From: Thiocapsa bogorovii
GTDB taxonomy: Bacteria; Pseudomonadota; Gammaproteobacteria; Chromatiales; Chromatiaceae
NCBI RefSeq assembly: GCF_021228795.1
Contig: NZ_CP089309.1
Span: 5,391,501-5,455,500, forward strand
Length of the DNA stretch: 64,000 nt
Direction: 5' to 3'
The first letter of the stretch is position 1; every line of letters begins with the position of its first letter. Of the stretch, positions 8,411-16,476 are shown piece after piece. The position numbers were made by a program, and so were the translations under genes. Below the pieces are notes generated by a model, which did no database searches, was not told the DNA's origin, and saw only the letters and a list, made by a program, of their open reading frames with translations.

Positions 8411-9541
8411 ATGCTCGGCATTGTCGATCGCTATCTGCTCTCGGAAGCGGCCAAGGTGTTCTCCGCCATCGTGGCGATCTTGGTGCTGGTGGTTGCGAGC
8501 ATGCTCTTCCTGCGCACGCTCGAGGAGGTGAACGTCGGGGCGCTGAGCGCGCACCTGGTGATCAACTTCCTGGCCTTTCAGGTCATTCGCGATATGCCGA
8601 ACCTGTTGCCGCCGGCCTTTTTTTTGGCGCTGCTGGTGACCTTGAGCCGCTTCTCCCGCGACAGCGAGCTGATTGCGATGAGTGCCTGCGGCATCGGACC
8701 GCGACGGGTGTTTCGGGCCTTGCTGATCCTCGCCGTGCCCGTTGCCTTCGTCACCGCCTGGATCTCCTTGCTCCTGCAGCCCTGGGCCGCAGCCGGAATC
8801 CATCAGATCCGGATGCAGCAGAAGGAACAGGCCGCACAAATCGCGGGCCTTCAACCCGGTCGGTTCTATCTCGAGCAAGGTGGAGAGTTGGTGCTCTATA
8901 TCGGAGACATCGATCGCCAGCAGTCGCTCGGGGATGTCTTTATCCTTGACCGTCGCGAGGATGTCGCCCGTTTGGTGGTGAGCCAGGGGGGGCGGCATCG
9001 GATCGAGGAGGACACGGGCGACCACATCGTGACCCTGTCAAGAGGGCACCGCTTCGACGGCGATCCGGGCTCGGCCGCCTTCATGATCGGGGAGTTCGAC
9101 GAGTATCGGATTCGTATCCGGTCGTCCGGCGCCGCGCCGGGCGCGATCTCCAAACGCTCGACCACGCCGTCTCGCGACCTCTTGGCGTCCCCAGAGCCTG
9201 CCGACCGCGCCGAGCTCGAGCACCGCCTGGCGGCGCCCCTGGCGATCCTCATTCTCACCATCGTTGCGATTCCGCTGGTGGCGCTCTCACCTCGGCAGCG
9301 CAGCTCGGGCCGTCTCTTCCTCGCCTTCTTGGCCTATTTCAGCTTCTTCAACCTGCAGCGTCTGGCTGAGAATTGGCTCGCGACAGGCGTGACCCCGATC
9401 TGGTTGACGAGCTTCTGGTACCAGGCCGTGATCCTCTGCGTCGTCTATCTCGTCTTGCTCCCCGAGAGTCTTTGGCTCAAGCGCCTGGTCGCACGCATTC
9501 CGGGCGGGCCGACAGGGAGGCTGCGTGAGCAGGCGAGCTAG
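8411..9541 (+). CDS. lptF: LPS export ABC transporter permease LptF
   Basis: A 376-residue YjgP/YjgQ-family membrane protein. Two or three N-terminal helices (from VDRYLLSEAAKVF, residues 5-120) are followed by a periplasmic beta-jellyroll of about 150 residues and three C-terminal helices (PLAILILTIVAIPLVAL and on). In the Lpt complex LptB2FG, it pulls lipopolysaccharide from the inner membrane. The partner lptG, normally the next gene, is absent; a convergent hemerythrin gene follows after only 12 bases. Assignment to LptF rather than LptG rests on the N-terminal wording and is less certain than the family. Confidence 0.88.
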   Translation: MLGIVDRYLLSEAAKVFSAIVAILVLVVASMLFLRTLEEVNVGALSAHLVINFLAFQVIRDMPNLLPPAFFLALLVTLSRFSRDSELIAMSACGIGPRRVFRALLILAVPVAFVTAWISLLLQPWAAAGIHQIRMQQKEQAAQIAGLQPGRFYLEQGGELVLYIGDIDRQQSLGDVFILDRREDVARLVVSQGGRHRIEEDTGDHIVTLSRGHRFDGDPGSAAFMIGEFDEYRIRIRSSGAAPGAISKRSTTPSRDLLASPEPADRAELEHRLAAPLAILILTIVAIPLVALSPRQRSSGRLFLAFLAYFSFFNLQRLAENWLATGVTPIWLTSFWYQAVILCVVYLVLLPESLWLKRLVARIPGGPTGRLREQAS

Positions 9542-9553
9542 CCCGCGACGCTT

Positions 9554-10132
9554 TCATGGTCGCGTCGCCTCCGCGTATGCCCGGGAAAGACGCCTGTCCT
9601 CGGCGATGAAATGGTCGAAGCACCAACGCTTGACCCATTGCAACGACTCGTGGCTGAAGGCACCGCCGCGCTCGCGCGACACCTGCCGACGGAGTTCAGT
9701 GAGCTCTGCGAGCTGCAGGCTGTGCTCGCATTTGTGGGTCTGAAAGTCGTCGTAATCGATCGACAGCATAAGCGCTTCCTCGCGCTCGAAATGATGCCGA
9801 AGATGATCCAAGAGGGCCTCGAAACGCGCGAGGGGCTCGCTTTCGGCGGTGTCCGGCTCCCGGTCATCGCCGGTCCCGCCTGACGTCTGATCCGAGCGGG
9901 GTCGACTGGCGAGCAAGGCATTCACCAGTATGACGAGCCGGCGGTGGTCGGCATCCAATGCGGGGATGCCCATGCACCATTCATCTCGCCACACCAGCGG
10001 GGTCTGCACGGGGCGCTCGAGCATGCTCGATGGCTGGGTTTCTCGCAACGCGACCGGCGCCTCGAGCCGATCCGACCGAGCCTTGCCGACGCTCAGCGAG
10101 CCGGTGGCGTCATGCGTGTGCCGATTCATCAT
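9554..10132 (-). CDS. Bacteriohemerythrin
   Basis: A 192-residue non-heme diiron oxygen-binding protein. The hemerythrin signature is complete: W...MGIPALDADHRRLV, then HLRHHFEREEALM, then H-x-C-E-H, then WCFDHFIAEDRRL. An N-terminal extension of about 45 residues is poorly conserved, and a 20-residue insert (SDQTSGGTGDDREPD region) follows the first helix. In phototrophs such proteins carry O2 to enzymes or sense it. ATG 10132 (a second ATG adjoins it) is chosen because GAGG stands 5 bases in front. It is convergent with lptF. Confidence 0.9.
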   Translation of the reverse strand: MMNRHTHDATGSLSVGKARSDRLEAPVALRETQPSSMLERPVQTPLVWRDEWCMGIPALDADHRRLVILVNALLASRPRSDQTSGGTGDDREPDTAESEPLARFEALLDHLRHHFEREEALMLSIDYDDFQTHKCEHSLQLAELTELRRQVSRERGGAFSHESLQWVKRWCFDHFIAEDRRLSRAYAEATRP

Positions 10133-10538
10133 GATGTCCTCGACTGCGGCCGATGGATTCGAGGAGTCGCTTAAGGGCGCGCGCGGGCGGCGCCCGTTCA
10201 GACGGATCCGTGTGGCCGTCGTGATCAAACCTTCGACCGGACGGCGCCTCACGCACGTCCCGATCGTCTTTCCCCCGCACCCACTCCGGATCGACCCATC
10301 CAGCTCAACCTCTCCCGCCGGGCCAAGGTCTCGACTCCTCGAGAGACCCGTGAGTACCGGCGATACCATAGGCCGGCCGCCGGGATCGATCCTTATCCTG
10401 AATCAATTCGCCGACGGGACTGGCTGGATCCGCTTGATCCGATGAACCTTCGAGCCGCCGCGCGGGCGGTCCCCATGACTTGAAGCCGACGGCATTTCCG
10501 GCACCGGATTTCTAGCACAGCCCTCGGAGGAAACCAAC
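10133..10538. other. Intergenic stretch
   Basis: About 400 bases lie between the hemerythrin start and the end of the pot operon. I see no conserved reading frame, repeat or strong terminator. It must hold the hemerythrin promoter. Confidence 0.4.
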
Positions 10539-11342
10539 TCACCGTGCCTCGGGACCTCGGCGCATCGAGATTCCCGCGATCACGACAGCCAGCGTAACGA
10601 CCGCGACAACGATGGTCGCTAAGGCGTTGATCTGTGGCGAAACCCCCATACGCACGCTCGAATAGATCACCATCGGCAGCGTCGTCGAGCCGGGACCGGC
10701 AACGAAGCTGGCGATGACCAGGTCGTCGAGCGAGAGCGTGAAGGCGAGCAGCCAACCCGAGAGCAGGGCGGGCGCGATCAGGGGGAGCGTGATCGTCAGA
10801 TAGACGCGCAGCGGGCGGGCGCCCAGATCCATGGCCGCCTCCTCGAGCGAGCGGTCCATCTGGGAGAGACGCGCGCGCACCACCACGGCCACATAGGCCA
10901 TGCTGAAGGTGACATGTGCGATGGTGATGGTCGTAAAGCCGCGACCGTCCGGCCATCCGATCGTTTGCTGCATCGCGACGAAGAGCAGAAGCAGCGACAG
11001 CCCGATAATCACATCCGGCATCACCAGAGGGGCGGTGAGCAGCAGCTCGAATCCGGTGCGTCCGCGAAACTTGCGATGGCGCACCAGCGCGTTGGCGGCC
11101 AGGGTCCCGAGCACGACCGCCAGGGTGGCATTCACGGCGGCAATGCGCACGCTCAACCAGGCGGCATCGAGCAGTTGCTGATTCCGAAAGAGCTCGACAT
11201 ACCACTTGATCGAGAACCCGGTCCAAACGGTCACCAAGCGCGACTCGTTGAATGAATAGAGGATCAGCAGCAGGATCGGCACATACAAAAAGGCGTAGCC
11301 GAAGGCGAGCAGGGTCAGCAGCGACCAGCGTCGACGCCTCAT
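10539..11342 (-). CDS. potI: Putrescine ABC transporter permease, PotI-type
   Basis: A 267-residue inner-membrane permease with six predicted helices and the binding-protein-dependent transport loop EEAAMDLGARPLRVYLTITLPLI, which contacts the ATPase. It is the second permease and last gene of the operon potF-potG-potH-potI, with a 4-base overlap with potH. The start at 11342 removes an unconserved extension and begins at MRRRRWSLLTLLAFGYAF. Gene order and the PotG-type ATPase favour putrescine over spermidine as substrate, but substrate choice depends on the binding protein. Confidence 0.9.
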   Translation of the reverse strand: MRRRRWSLLTLLAFGYAFLYVPILLLILYSFNESRLVTVWTGFSIKWYVELFRNQQLLDAAWLSVRIAAVNATLAVVLGTLAANALVRHRKFRGRTGFELLLTAPLVMPDVIIGLSLLLLFVAMQQTIGWPDGRGFTTITIAHVTFSMAYVAVVVRARLSQMDRSLEEAAMDLGARPLRVYLTITLPLIAPALLSGWLLAFTLSLDDLVIASFVAGPGSTTLPMVIYSSVRMGVSPQINALATIVVAVVTLAVVIAGISMRRGPEAR

Positions 11343-12259
11343 CCGCGGCTGCCCTCCATGCGCTGCTGCAGACGTTGCATCATGACGAAGGGCACGACCA
11401 GCAGCGCAAGCAGTAGGATCGCCAGCGCCGAGGCAAGCGGCCAATCCTTGTTGGAGAAGAACTCGGTCCAGAGCAGCTTACCGACCATGAGGCTTTGGGG
11501 TCCGCCGAGCAAATCCGGGATCACGAATTCGCCCACGACCGGGATGAAGACCAGCATGCTGCCGGCGACGATACCGGCCATCGAAAGCGGCAGCGTGACC
11601 CGCAGGAAGGCCCGCATGGGGCGGCAGCCCAGATCTGCCGCGGCCTCGAGCAGACTCGGGTCGAGCCGCGTGAGATTGGCGTAGAGCGGCAGGATCATGA
11701 AGGGCAGATAGGAGTAAACGACGCCGATGTAGATCGCCGTCTGGGTGTGAAGGATCGCCAATGGCGTGTCGATCAGGCCCAGCCAGATCAGCGCGTCGTT
11801 CAATAGACCGTTGGGCTTGAGGATCCCGATCCAGGCGTAGACGCGGATCAGGAAGGACGTCCAGAAGGGCAGGACGATCAACATCAGCAGGATGATCCGC
11901 CAACGTTCGGGAGCGGTGGCGATGGCATAGGCCATCGGATAACCCAGGAGCAGACAGAGCAGGGTGCAGATGAAGGCGACTTGGAGCGAGTTGAGCAAGG
12001 CGCTCAGATAGAGGTCGTCCTCCGCGACCATCATGAAGTTGCGCAGATTGATCTCGATGCGCAGCAGACCCTCGTCGACCCACTGCCAGAGCGCCGTGTA
12101 GGGCGGCTGGGCGAGCGCCGGCTCGGCCAGGCTGATCTGCAGCACGATCGCGAAGGGCAGCAGGAAGAAGAGCCCCAACCACAGGTAGGGGATGCCGATG
12201 TTGACCCATCGGCTTGTGCGATGCTCGTACGTGGAGCGATTCGGGGGCGGTGCAGGCAT
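11339..12259 (-). CDS. potH: Putrescine ABC transporter permease, PotH-type
   Basis: A 306-residue permease with six predicted membrane helices; the first (YLWLGLFFLLPFAIVLQISL) follows a short cytoplasmic N-terminus. It has the EAA loop LEAAADLGCRPMRAFLRVTLPLS that couples to PotG. Together with PotI it forms the membrane channel. It overlaps potI by 4 bases and lies 21 bases after potG. The insertion after helix 1 (PPYTALWQWVDEGLLRIEI) is the periplasmic loop usual in PotB/PotH proteins. Confidence 0.92.
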   Translation of the reverse strand: MPAPPPNRSTYEHRTSRWVNIGIPYLWLGLFFLLPFAIVLQISLAEPALAQPPYTALWQWVDEGLLRIEINLRNFMMVAEDDLYLSALLNSLQVAFICTLLCLLLGYPMAYAIATAPERWRIILLMLIVLPFWTSFLIRVYAWIGILKPNGLLNDALIWLGLIDTPLAILHTQTAIYIGVVYSYLPFMILPLYANLTRLDPSLLEAAADLGCRPMRAFLRVTLPLSMAGIVAGSMLVFIPVVGEFVIPDLLGGPQSLMVGKLLWTEFFSNKDWPLASALAILLLALLVVPFVMMQRLQQRMEGSRG

Positions 12260-12280
12260 GATGCTCGATCGCTCCGAGGA

Positions 12281-13417
12281 CTACTCGGTCAGGACCACGC
12301 CGCTGGTCGGCGACCATTCGATAGCGACCTCTTGTTCCCAGGTCAGGGCCTGCTCGGTGCGCGGTTGGACGTTGGTCAGCGTCATCTCGACCAGTGCCCC
12401 GTCGCCAACACGGATGCGATAGATGGACACGTCTCCGAGATAGGCGATGTCCTCGACCCGACCCTTGAGCTGATTGACCCCGTCGTCTCGGAAGTCCGCG
12501 CAGAGCCGCATCTTCTCGGGTCGTACCGCGACCGTGACCGGGGTGCCGAGCACCATCGGATGGAAGCTACGCATGCGCATGGGTCGGCCGACCCGGGTCT
12601 CGACCAGGACGTGCTCGCCCTCGGTGGCGACGACCTTGCCTTCGAACAGGTTGATCGACCCGATGAACTCGGCGACCAGACGGCAGGTGGGGAACTCGTA
12701 AATGGCGGTCGGGGTGTCGACCTGCATGATCTGTCCGGCATCCATGACGGCGATTCGGGTGGACATGGTCATGGCCTCTTCCTGATCGTGCGTGACGGTC
12801 ACGAAGGTGATGCCGAGTCGCTCCTGCAGATTGACCAGCTCGAACTGGGTGTTTTCGCGGAGCCGCTTGTCGAGCGCACCGAGCGGCTCGTCGAGCAGCA
12901 GGAGCTTCGGGTGTTTGGCCAGACTGCGGGCGAGCGCGACGCGCTGGCGCTGTCCGCCCGAGAGCTGATCGGGCCGCCGTTTGCGCAGCTCGGTGATCTT
13001 CAGCAGCTCCAGCATCTCGCCGACCCGTTCGCTGCGCTCGCGCCTGTGCAGCCGATCCTGCTTGAGCCCAAACTCCACGTTCTGCTCCACGCTCATGTGC
13101 GGGAAAAGGGCGTAGGACTGGAACATCATGTTCACCGGCCGCGAGTAGGCCGGGACATCCGTGACATCCACCCCGTCGATGTAGATCCGTCCGGCGCTCG
13201 GATACTCGAGCCCCGCAAGCATACGCAGCAGCGTGGATTTGCCGCAGCCCGAGCTTCCGAGCAGGGAGAAGAACTCGCCCTGGAAGATCTCGAGACTGAC
13301 GTCGTCTACGGCATAGACGTCGCCGAACTTTTTGGTGACCCGGTCGATGCGCAGATAGGGAATCGCCTTGGGATCCTGCCAAGGCTCGAGCGAGCGCCGC
13401 TCGGCGAGTGTAGCCAT
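12281..13417 (-). CDS. potG: Polyamine ABC transporter ATP-binding protein PotG
   Basis: A 378-residue ATPase with Walker A GSSGCGKST (54-62), Q-loop at FQSYALFPHMSVEQN, signature LSGGQRQ (152-158), Walker B LLLLDEP (172-178) and the switch His in VTHDQEEAMTM. The C-terminal TOBE domain (about 290-378) is typical of the PotA/PotG subfamily. The sequence is closer to E. coli PotG (for example RPVNMMFQSYALFPHM and the C-terminal VVLT ending) than to PotA. It powers putrescine import through PotH and PotI. It lies 21 bases downstream of potF. Confidence 0.93.
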   Translation of the reverse strand: MATLAERRSLEPWQDPKAIPYLRIDRVTKKFGDVYAVDDVSLEIFQGEFFSLLGSSGCGKSTLLRMLAGLEYPSAGRIYIDGVDVTDVPAYSRPVNMMFQSYALFPHMSVEQNVEFGLKQDRLHRRERSERVGEMLELLKITELRKRRPDQLSGGQRQRVALARSLAKHPKLLLLDEPLGALDKRLRENTQFELVNLQERLGITFVTVTHDQEEAMTMSTRIAVMDAGQIMQVDTPTAIYEFPTCRLVAEFIGSINLFEGKVVATEGEHVLVETRVGRPMRMRSFHPMVLGTPVTVAVRPEKMRLCADFRDDGVNQLKGRVEDIAYLGDVSIYRIRVGDGALVEMTLTNVQPRTEQALTWEQEVAIEWSPTSGVVLTE

Positions 13418-13438
13418 CGGCGAGGCCCCCGATCCCGG

Positions 13439-14542
13439 TCAGCGGTTCGCCTTGAGGCGCGTCCAGAGACGGTTCAGATCCCGGATCTCCCGATCGCTGC
13501 GCTCGGAGGGCACGAACAGACGTTCCTTGACCTCGGTGGGCGGATAGATTGCCGGATCCTCCCGAACCGCATCGTCCAAGAGCGGCGTGGCCGCGAGGTT
13601 GGGATTGGCGTAGTAAACCGCGTTCGAGACCGCGGCGATGGCGGCGGGTTGCAACATGTAGGCGATAAAGGCATGCGCCGCGGCCGGGTTGGGCGCATCC
13701 TTCGGGATCGCCATGACGTCGGTCCAGACCGCGGCGCCTTCGCGCGGGATCACGTAGTCGATCACCACGCCTTTGCCGGCCTCTTCGGCGCGCGACTGCG
13801 CCTGAAAGACATCGCCGGAGTAGCCCATGGCGACACAGAGATCGCCGTTGGCCAGGTCACTCATGTACTGCGAGGAGTGAAAGTAGCGCACGTGCGGATA
13901 GATCGCCTTGATCAGCGCCGAGGCAGCGTCGAGATCGGCCTTGTCGAGGCTGTTCGGATCCTTGCCTAGATAGGCGAGGGCGGCGGAGTACACCTCGGTC
14001 GGGTCGTCCAACAGACTGATGCCGCAATTGCCGAGCTTGGCCGCCGTGTCGGGATCGAAGACCAATGCCCAAGTGTCCAGATCGGCGGTCTCGCCCAAGG
14101 CGGCCTGAACCTTGTCGCGATTGATGCCCAAGCCCGAGGTTCCCCACATGTAGGGCACCAGGTGGGCGTTGTCGGGGTCGATGTTCGCCAGCTGGCTCAT
14201 GATCGACGGATCGAGGCGGTCCAAACCCGGGAGCTTGGCTTTGTCCAGCGGCAGGTAGAGATCGGCCTTGATATGGCGTGCGGCAAAGGGTCTCGCGGTC
14301 GGAAAGACCAGATCATAGCCGCTGCTCCCGGCGAAGAGCTTCGCCTCGAGAACCTCGTTGGAGTCGTAGACATCCAAGCGCGGCTTGATCCCGGTCTCGG
14401 ACTCGAACCCCGAGAGCGTGTCCTCGGCGACGTAATCGCTCCAGTTGTAGAGATGCAGGGTCTCGTCTGCGTAGGTGACCGAGGAGATCGTCAGCAGTAC
14501 GAGTGTCGAGGCAAGCGCGAGGGCGGTGGAGGTCCGTTGCAT
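13439..14542 (-). CDS. potF: Putrescine-binding periplasmic protein PotF
   Basis: A 367-residue periplasmic binding protein with a Sec signal peptide (MQRTSTALALASTLVLLTIS, cleavage after about residue 25, ...VTYA-DE). The mature protein starts with the family motif LHLYNWSDYVAEDTL and has the polyamine-pocket wording SNEVLEAKLFAGSSGYDLVFP. It is the first gene of the potFGHI operon, so the promoter should lie in 14543-14760. Putrescine rather than spermidine is inferred from operon order. Confidence 0.93.
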   Translation of the reverse strand: MQRTSTALALASTLVLLTISSVTYADETLHLYNWSDYVAEDTLSGFESETGIKPRLDVYDSNEVLEAKLFAGSSGYDLVFPTARPFAARHIKADLYLPLDKAKLPGLDRLDPSIMSQLANIDPDNAHLVPYMWGTSGLGINRDKVQAALGETADLDTWALVFDPDTAAKLGNCGISLLDDPTEVYSAALAYLGKDPNSLDKADLDAASALIKAIYPHVRYFHSSQYMSDLANGDLCVAMGYSGDVFQAQSRAEEAGKGVVIDYVIPREGAAVWTDVMAIPKDAPNPAAAHAFIAYMLQPAAIAAVSNAVYYANPNLAATPLLDDAVREDPAIYPPTEVKERLFVPSERSDREIRDLNRLWTRLKANR

Positions 14543-14760
14543 ACAGTCCCCGGGAGAGATGACGTGGAGATTGAGCCGAAGGTCGGCATCGACAGGGCTG
14601 CAATGCTACTTCAGATTCGTGCAATGGGTCTTGGTTTTCCGCTCAACCGGGCGGGGTTCGGCATGTGCCGATCCCCGCCGAATGTGTCGCCGGCGTATCA
14701 CGAGGCCGACGGGAACGCCTTGTCCGGTCAGGCTGAATAGACCGGGTTGATCGCCGCGGG

Positions 14761-15051
14761 CTAGGAGCGCACCGACGCACTCTCGACCGAAAGTCCTTGC
14801 AACTCGATCCGCAAGCCGGATCCGTAGCGTTCGTTCGCTTGGCCCTTGGCCATCTGTACCGCGGTCGCAATCGAAAGCGCCTGAAGCACGTCGCCTTGGG
14901 CCAAGCCTTGCGCGTCTCGACGATAACTGTCGATGCTGTTCAGGAATTCTTCTACCAGCGTCGCGACGTCCTCGTAAGAGCGAGTGTCCGGGTGGAGCGG
15001 AATGTCCACGTCAAAGGTATTTCGGAGGGCTCGGGTCTGCTGAAGATGCAT
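14761..15051 (-). CDS. Small conserved protein of unknown function
   Basis: A 96-residue acidic soluble protein with no recognised domain. It starts MHLQQTRALRNTFDVDIPLH, and a long helix carries SYEDVATLVEEFLNSIDSYRRDAQ, then QALSIATAVQMAKGQANERYG. The ATG at 15051 is chosen because AGGAG lies 7 bases upstream; the frame continues further up but loses conservation-like character. It stands alone between the pot operon and the MerR-type regulator. Coding is inferred from length, ribosome site and composition only. Confidence 0.6.
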   Translation of the reverse strand: MHLQQTRALRNTFDVDIPLHPDTRSYEDVATLVEEFLNSIDSYRRDAQGLAQGDVLQALSIATAVQMAKGQANERYGSGLRIELQGLSVESASVRS

Positions 15052-15255
15052 GGCGTTTTCTCCTGGTTGTCGACATGGAAATGATGGATTAAATCGTTCG
15101 TTTCGTCGGGTTCGGGCGGCCGATACCGCTATCCCGACGCTGACGATGTTCGTATCGAACATGGACAAGACTTGGACGGTGGCACGTAAACTCCCACTAT
15201 GTTCCTACTGCCAGACGTGTTCCGGCATGGAGAAGCACCGCCGCGAACACTGCAG

Positions 15256-15266
15256 TTGACATTCAA
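15256..15266 (+). promoter_or_regulatory. TTGACATTCAA element upstream of the MerR-type gene
   Basis: TTGACA at 15256-15261 is a perfect -35 hexamer and is part of the palindrome TTGA-CAT-TCAA. The same 11 bases occur at 19079-19089 in front of rnfB. A clear -10 box at standard spacing is not obvious, so this could be an activator or repressor site instead. The gap 15052-15391 holds nothing else I can support. Confidence 0.4.
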
Positions 15267-15391
15267 CGTCAGAGTGACCGGCTTATGACCAACTTTCAAG
15301 CTCAACATTAGTCGCCACTCTGGGTCATGTCAAGGGCATAACATAAACAAAATATGAACACCCGTTTCCCGCTCACCATGAGGAGATCGCA

Positions 15392-16381
15392 TTGACCGAC
15401 CAGGACGCAGCCTTACCGGGTCATACCTATCGCATCGGCGCCGTATCGCGGCTGACCGGAGTCCCCGCCGACACGTTGCGCGTCTGGGAGCGTCGCTACG
15501 GCGTCGTCTCCCCGCTTCGGACGGAGTCGGGTACCCGCCTCTATGGGCCGGACGACGTGAGTCGATTGACCCTCATCAAGCGATTGGTCGATCGAGGCGA
15601 CGCGATCAGCAGTGTCGCGAACCTAAGCCTCGAGCAACTGCGCGAGCGGATCCGCGGATCGGACCTACCCGAGGCGACAGGCGCGCCGCAACGCCCGTGC
15701 CGCGTGTTGGTGATCGGGTCGTCGCTCGCAGAGCGTTTCAGGCGCGAGAACCCGATCTCGGGCGACATCGAGATCGTGGGGCTCTACCCGTCGCGCCGGG
15801 CGTTTCTTGCCGCGGAGCCAGCGCCAATGAAGCCGGACGTTGCCGTGATCGAGTACCCCACCATTCAAGGCGACCAAGTGCGCGAGATCGGCGAGCTGGT
15901 CGCACAATGCGGCGCGGCTCGCGCGATCCTGGTCTACGGCTTCGCCACTCGGTCTACGATCGAGCGACTCGATGCCCGCAGATTGATTCCGAAACGCGCG
16001 CCGGTCGATCTGCAGGAGCTGCGTCACCTGTGCACGGGCGATTTTGGAAAGACGCCCGCACAGGCCGTCGAGGAGCCCGCCCTCGACCTCTCCTTGCCGA
16101 TCCCGCAGCGGCGCTTCGCCGACGCGGATCTGCTGCGGATCGCCACCGCCTCGCCCAGCGTGCGCTGCGAGTGCCCCCATCACCTGGTGGATTTGGTGCT
16201 CTCCCTGAACGCCTTCGAGAGCTACAGCGCGGAATGCGAGGATCGCAACGCAGAGGATGCGGCCCTGCACGCCTACCTGCACGCGGCGACGGCGCAGGCG
16301 CGCGCCATGATGGAGGTCGCGTTGGCGCGGGTGGTGGCGGCCGAAGGGATCGAGCTCCACACACCGGACGGAGAAATCTGA
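15392..16381 (+). CDS. MerR-family transcriptional regulator with a CxCPxH C-terminal domain
   Basis: A 329-residue regulator. Residues 12-80 are a MerR winged helix ([25 protein letters not shown]). The middle part (about 100-200) resembles a Rossmann-like B12-binding fold in length, but the cobalamin motif D-x-H-x-x-G is missing. The C-terminus has [18 protein letters not shown] followed by [15 protein letters not shown], a conserved helical domain whose ligand is unknown. The start is TTG 15392, forced by the AGGAG 7 bases upstream and the lack of any other start. It is probably a sensor-type regulator related in architecture to LitR/CarH but not light-sensing through B12. Confidence 0.85.
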   Translation: MTDQDAALPGHTYRIGAVSRLTGVPADTLRVWERRYGVVSPLRTESGTRLYGPDDVSRLTLIKRLVDRGDAISSVANLSLEQLRERIRGSDLPEATGAPQRPCRVLVIGSSLAERFRRENPISGDIEIVGLYPSRRAFLAAEPAPMKPDVAVIEYPTIQGDQVREIGELVAQCGAARAILVYGFATRSTIERLDARRLIPKRAPVDLQELRHLCTGDFGKTPAQAVEEPALDLSLPIPQRRFADADLLRIATASPSVRCECPHHLVDLVLSLNAFESYSAECEDRNAEDAALHAYLHAATAQARAMMEVALARVVAAEGIELHTPDGEI

Positions 16382-16476
16382 ATCCGAACGCCCGATAGCG
16401 CTAAGATAGCCGTTTCGTCCGCGGGTCCAACCACCCGCGTATCCGATATCAACAGGACCGCTTCGGATTCAGACCC

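Noticed and set aside
15500-16100. Possible B12-binding domain in the MerR-type regulator
   Set aside because: The length fits, but the D-x-H-x-x-G motif needed for cobalamin is absent.
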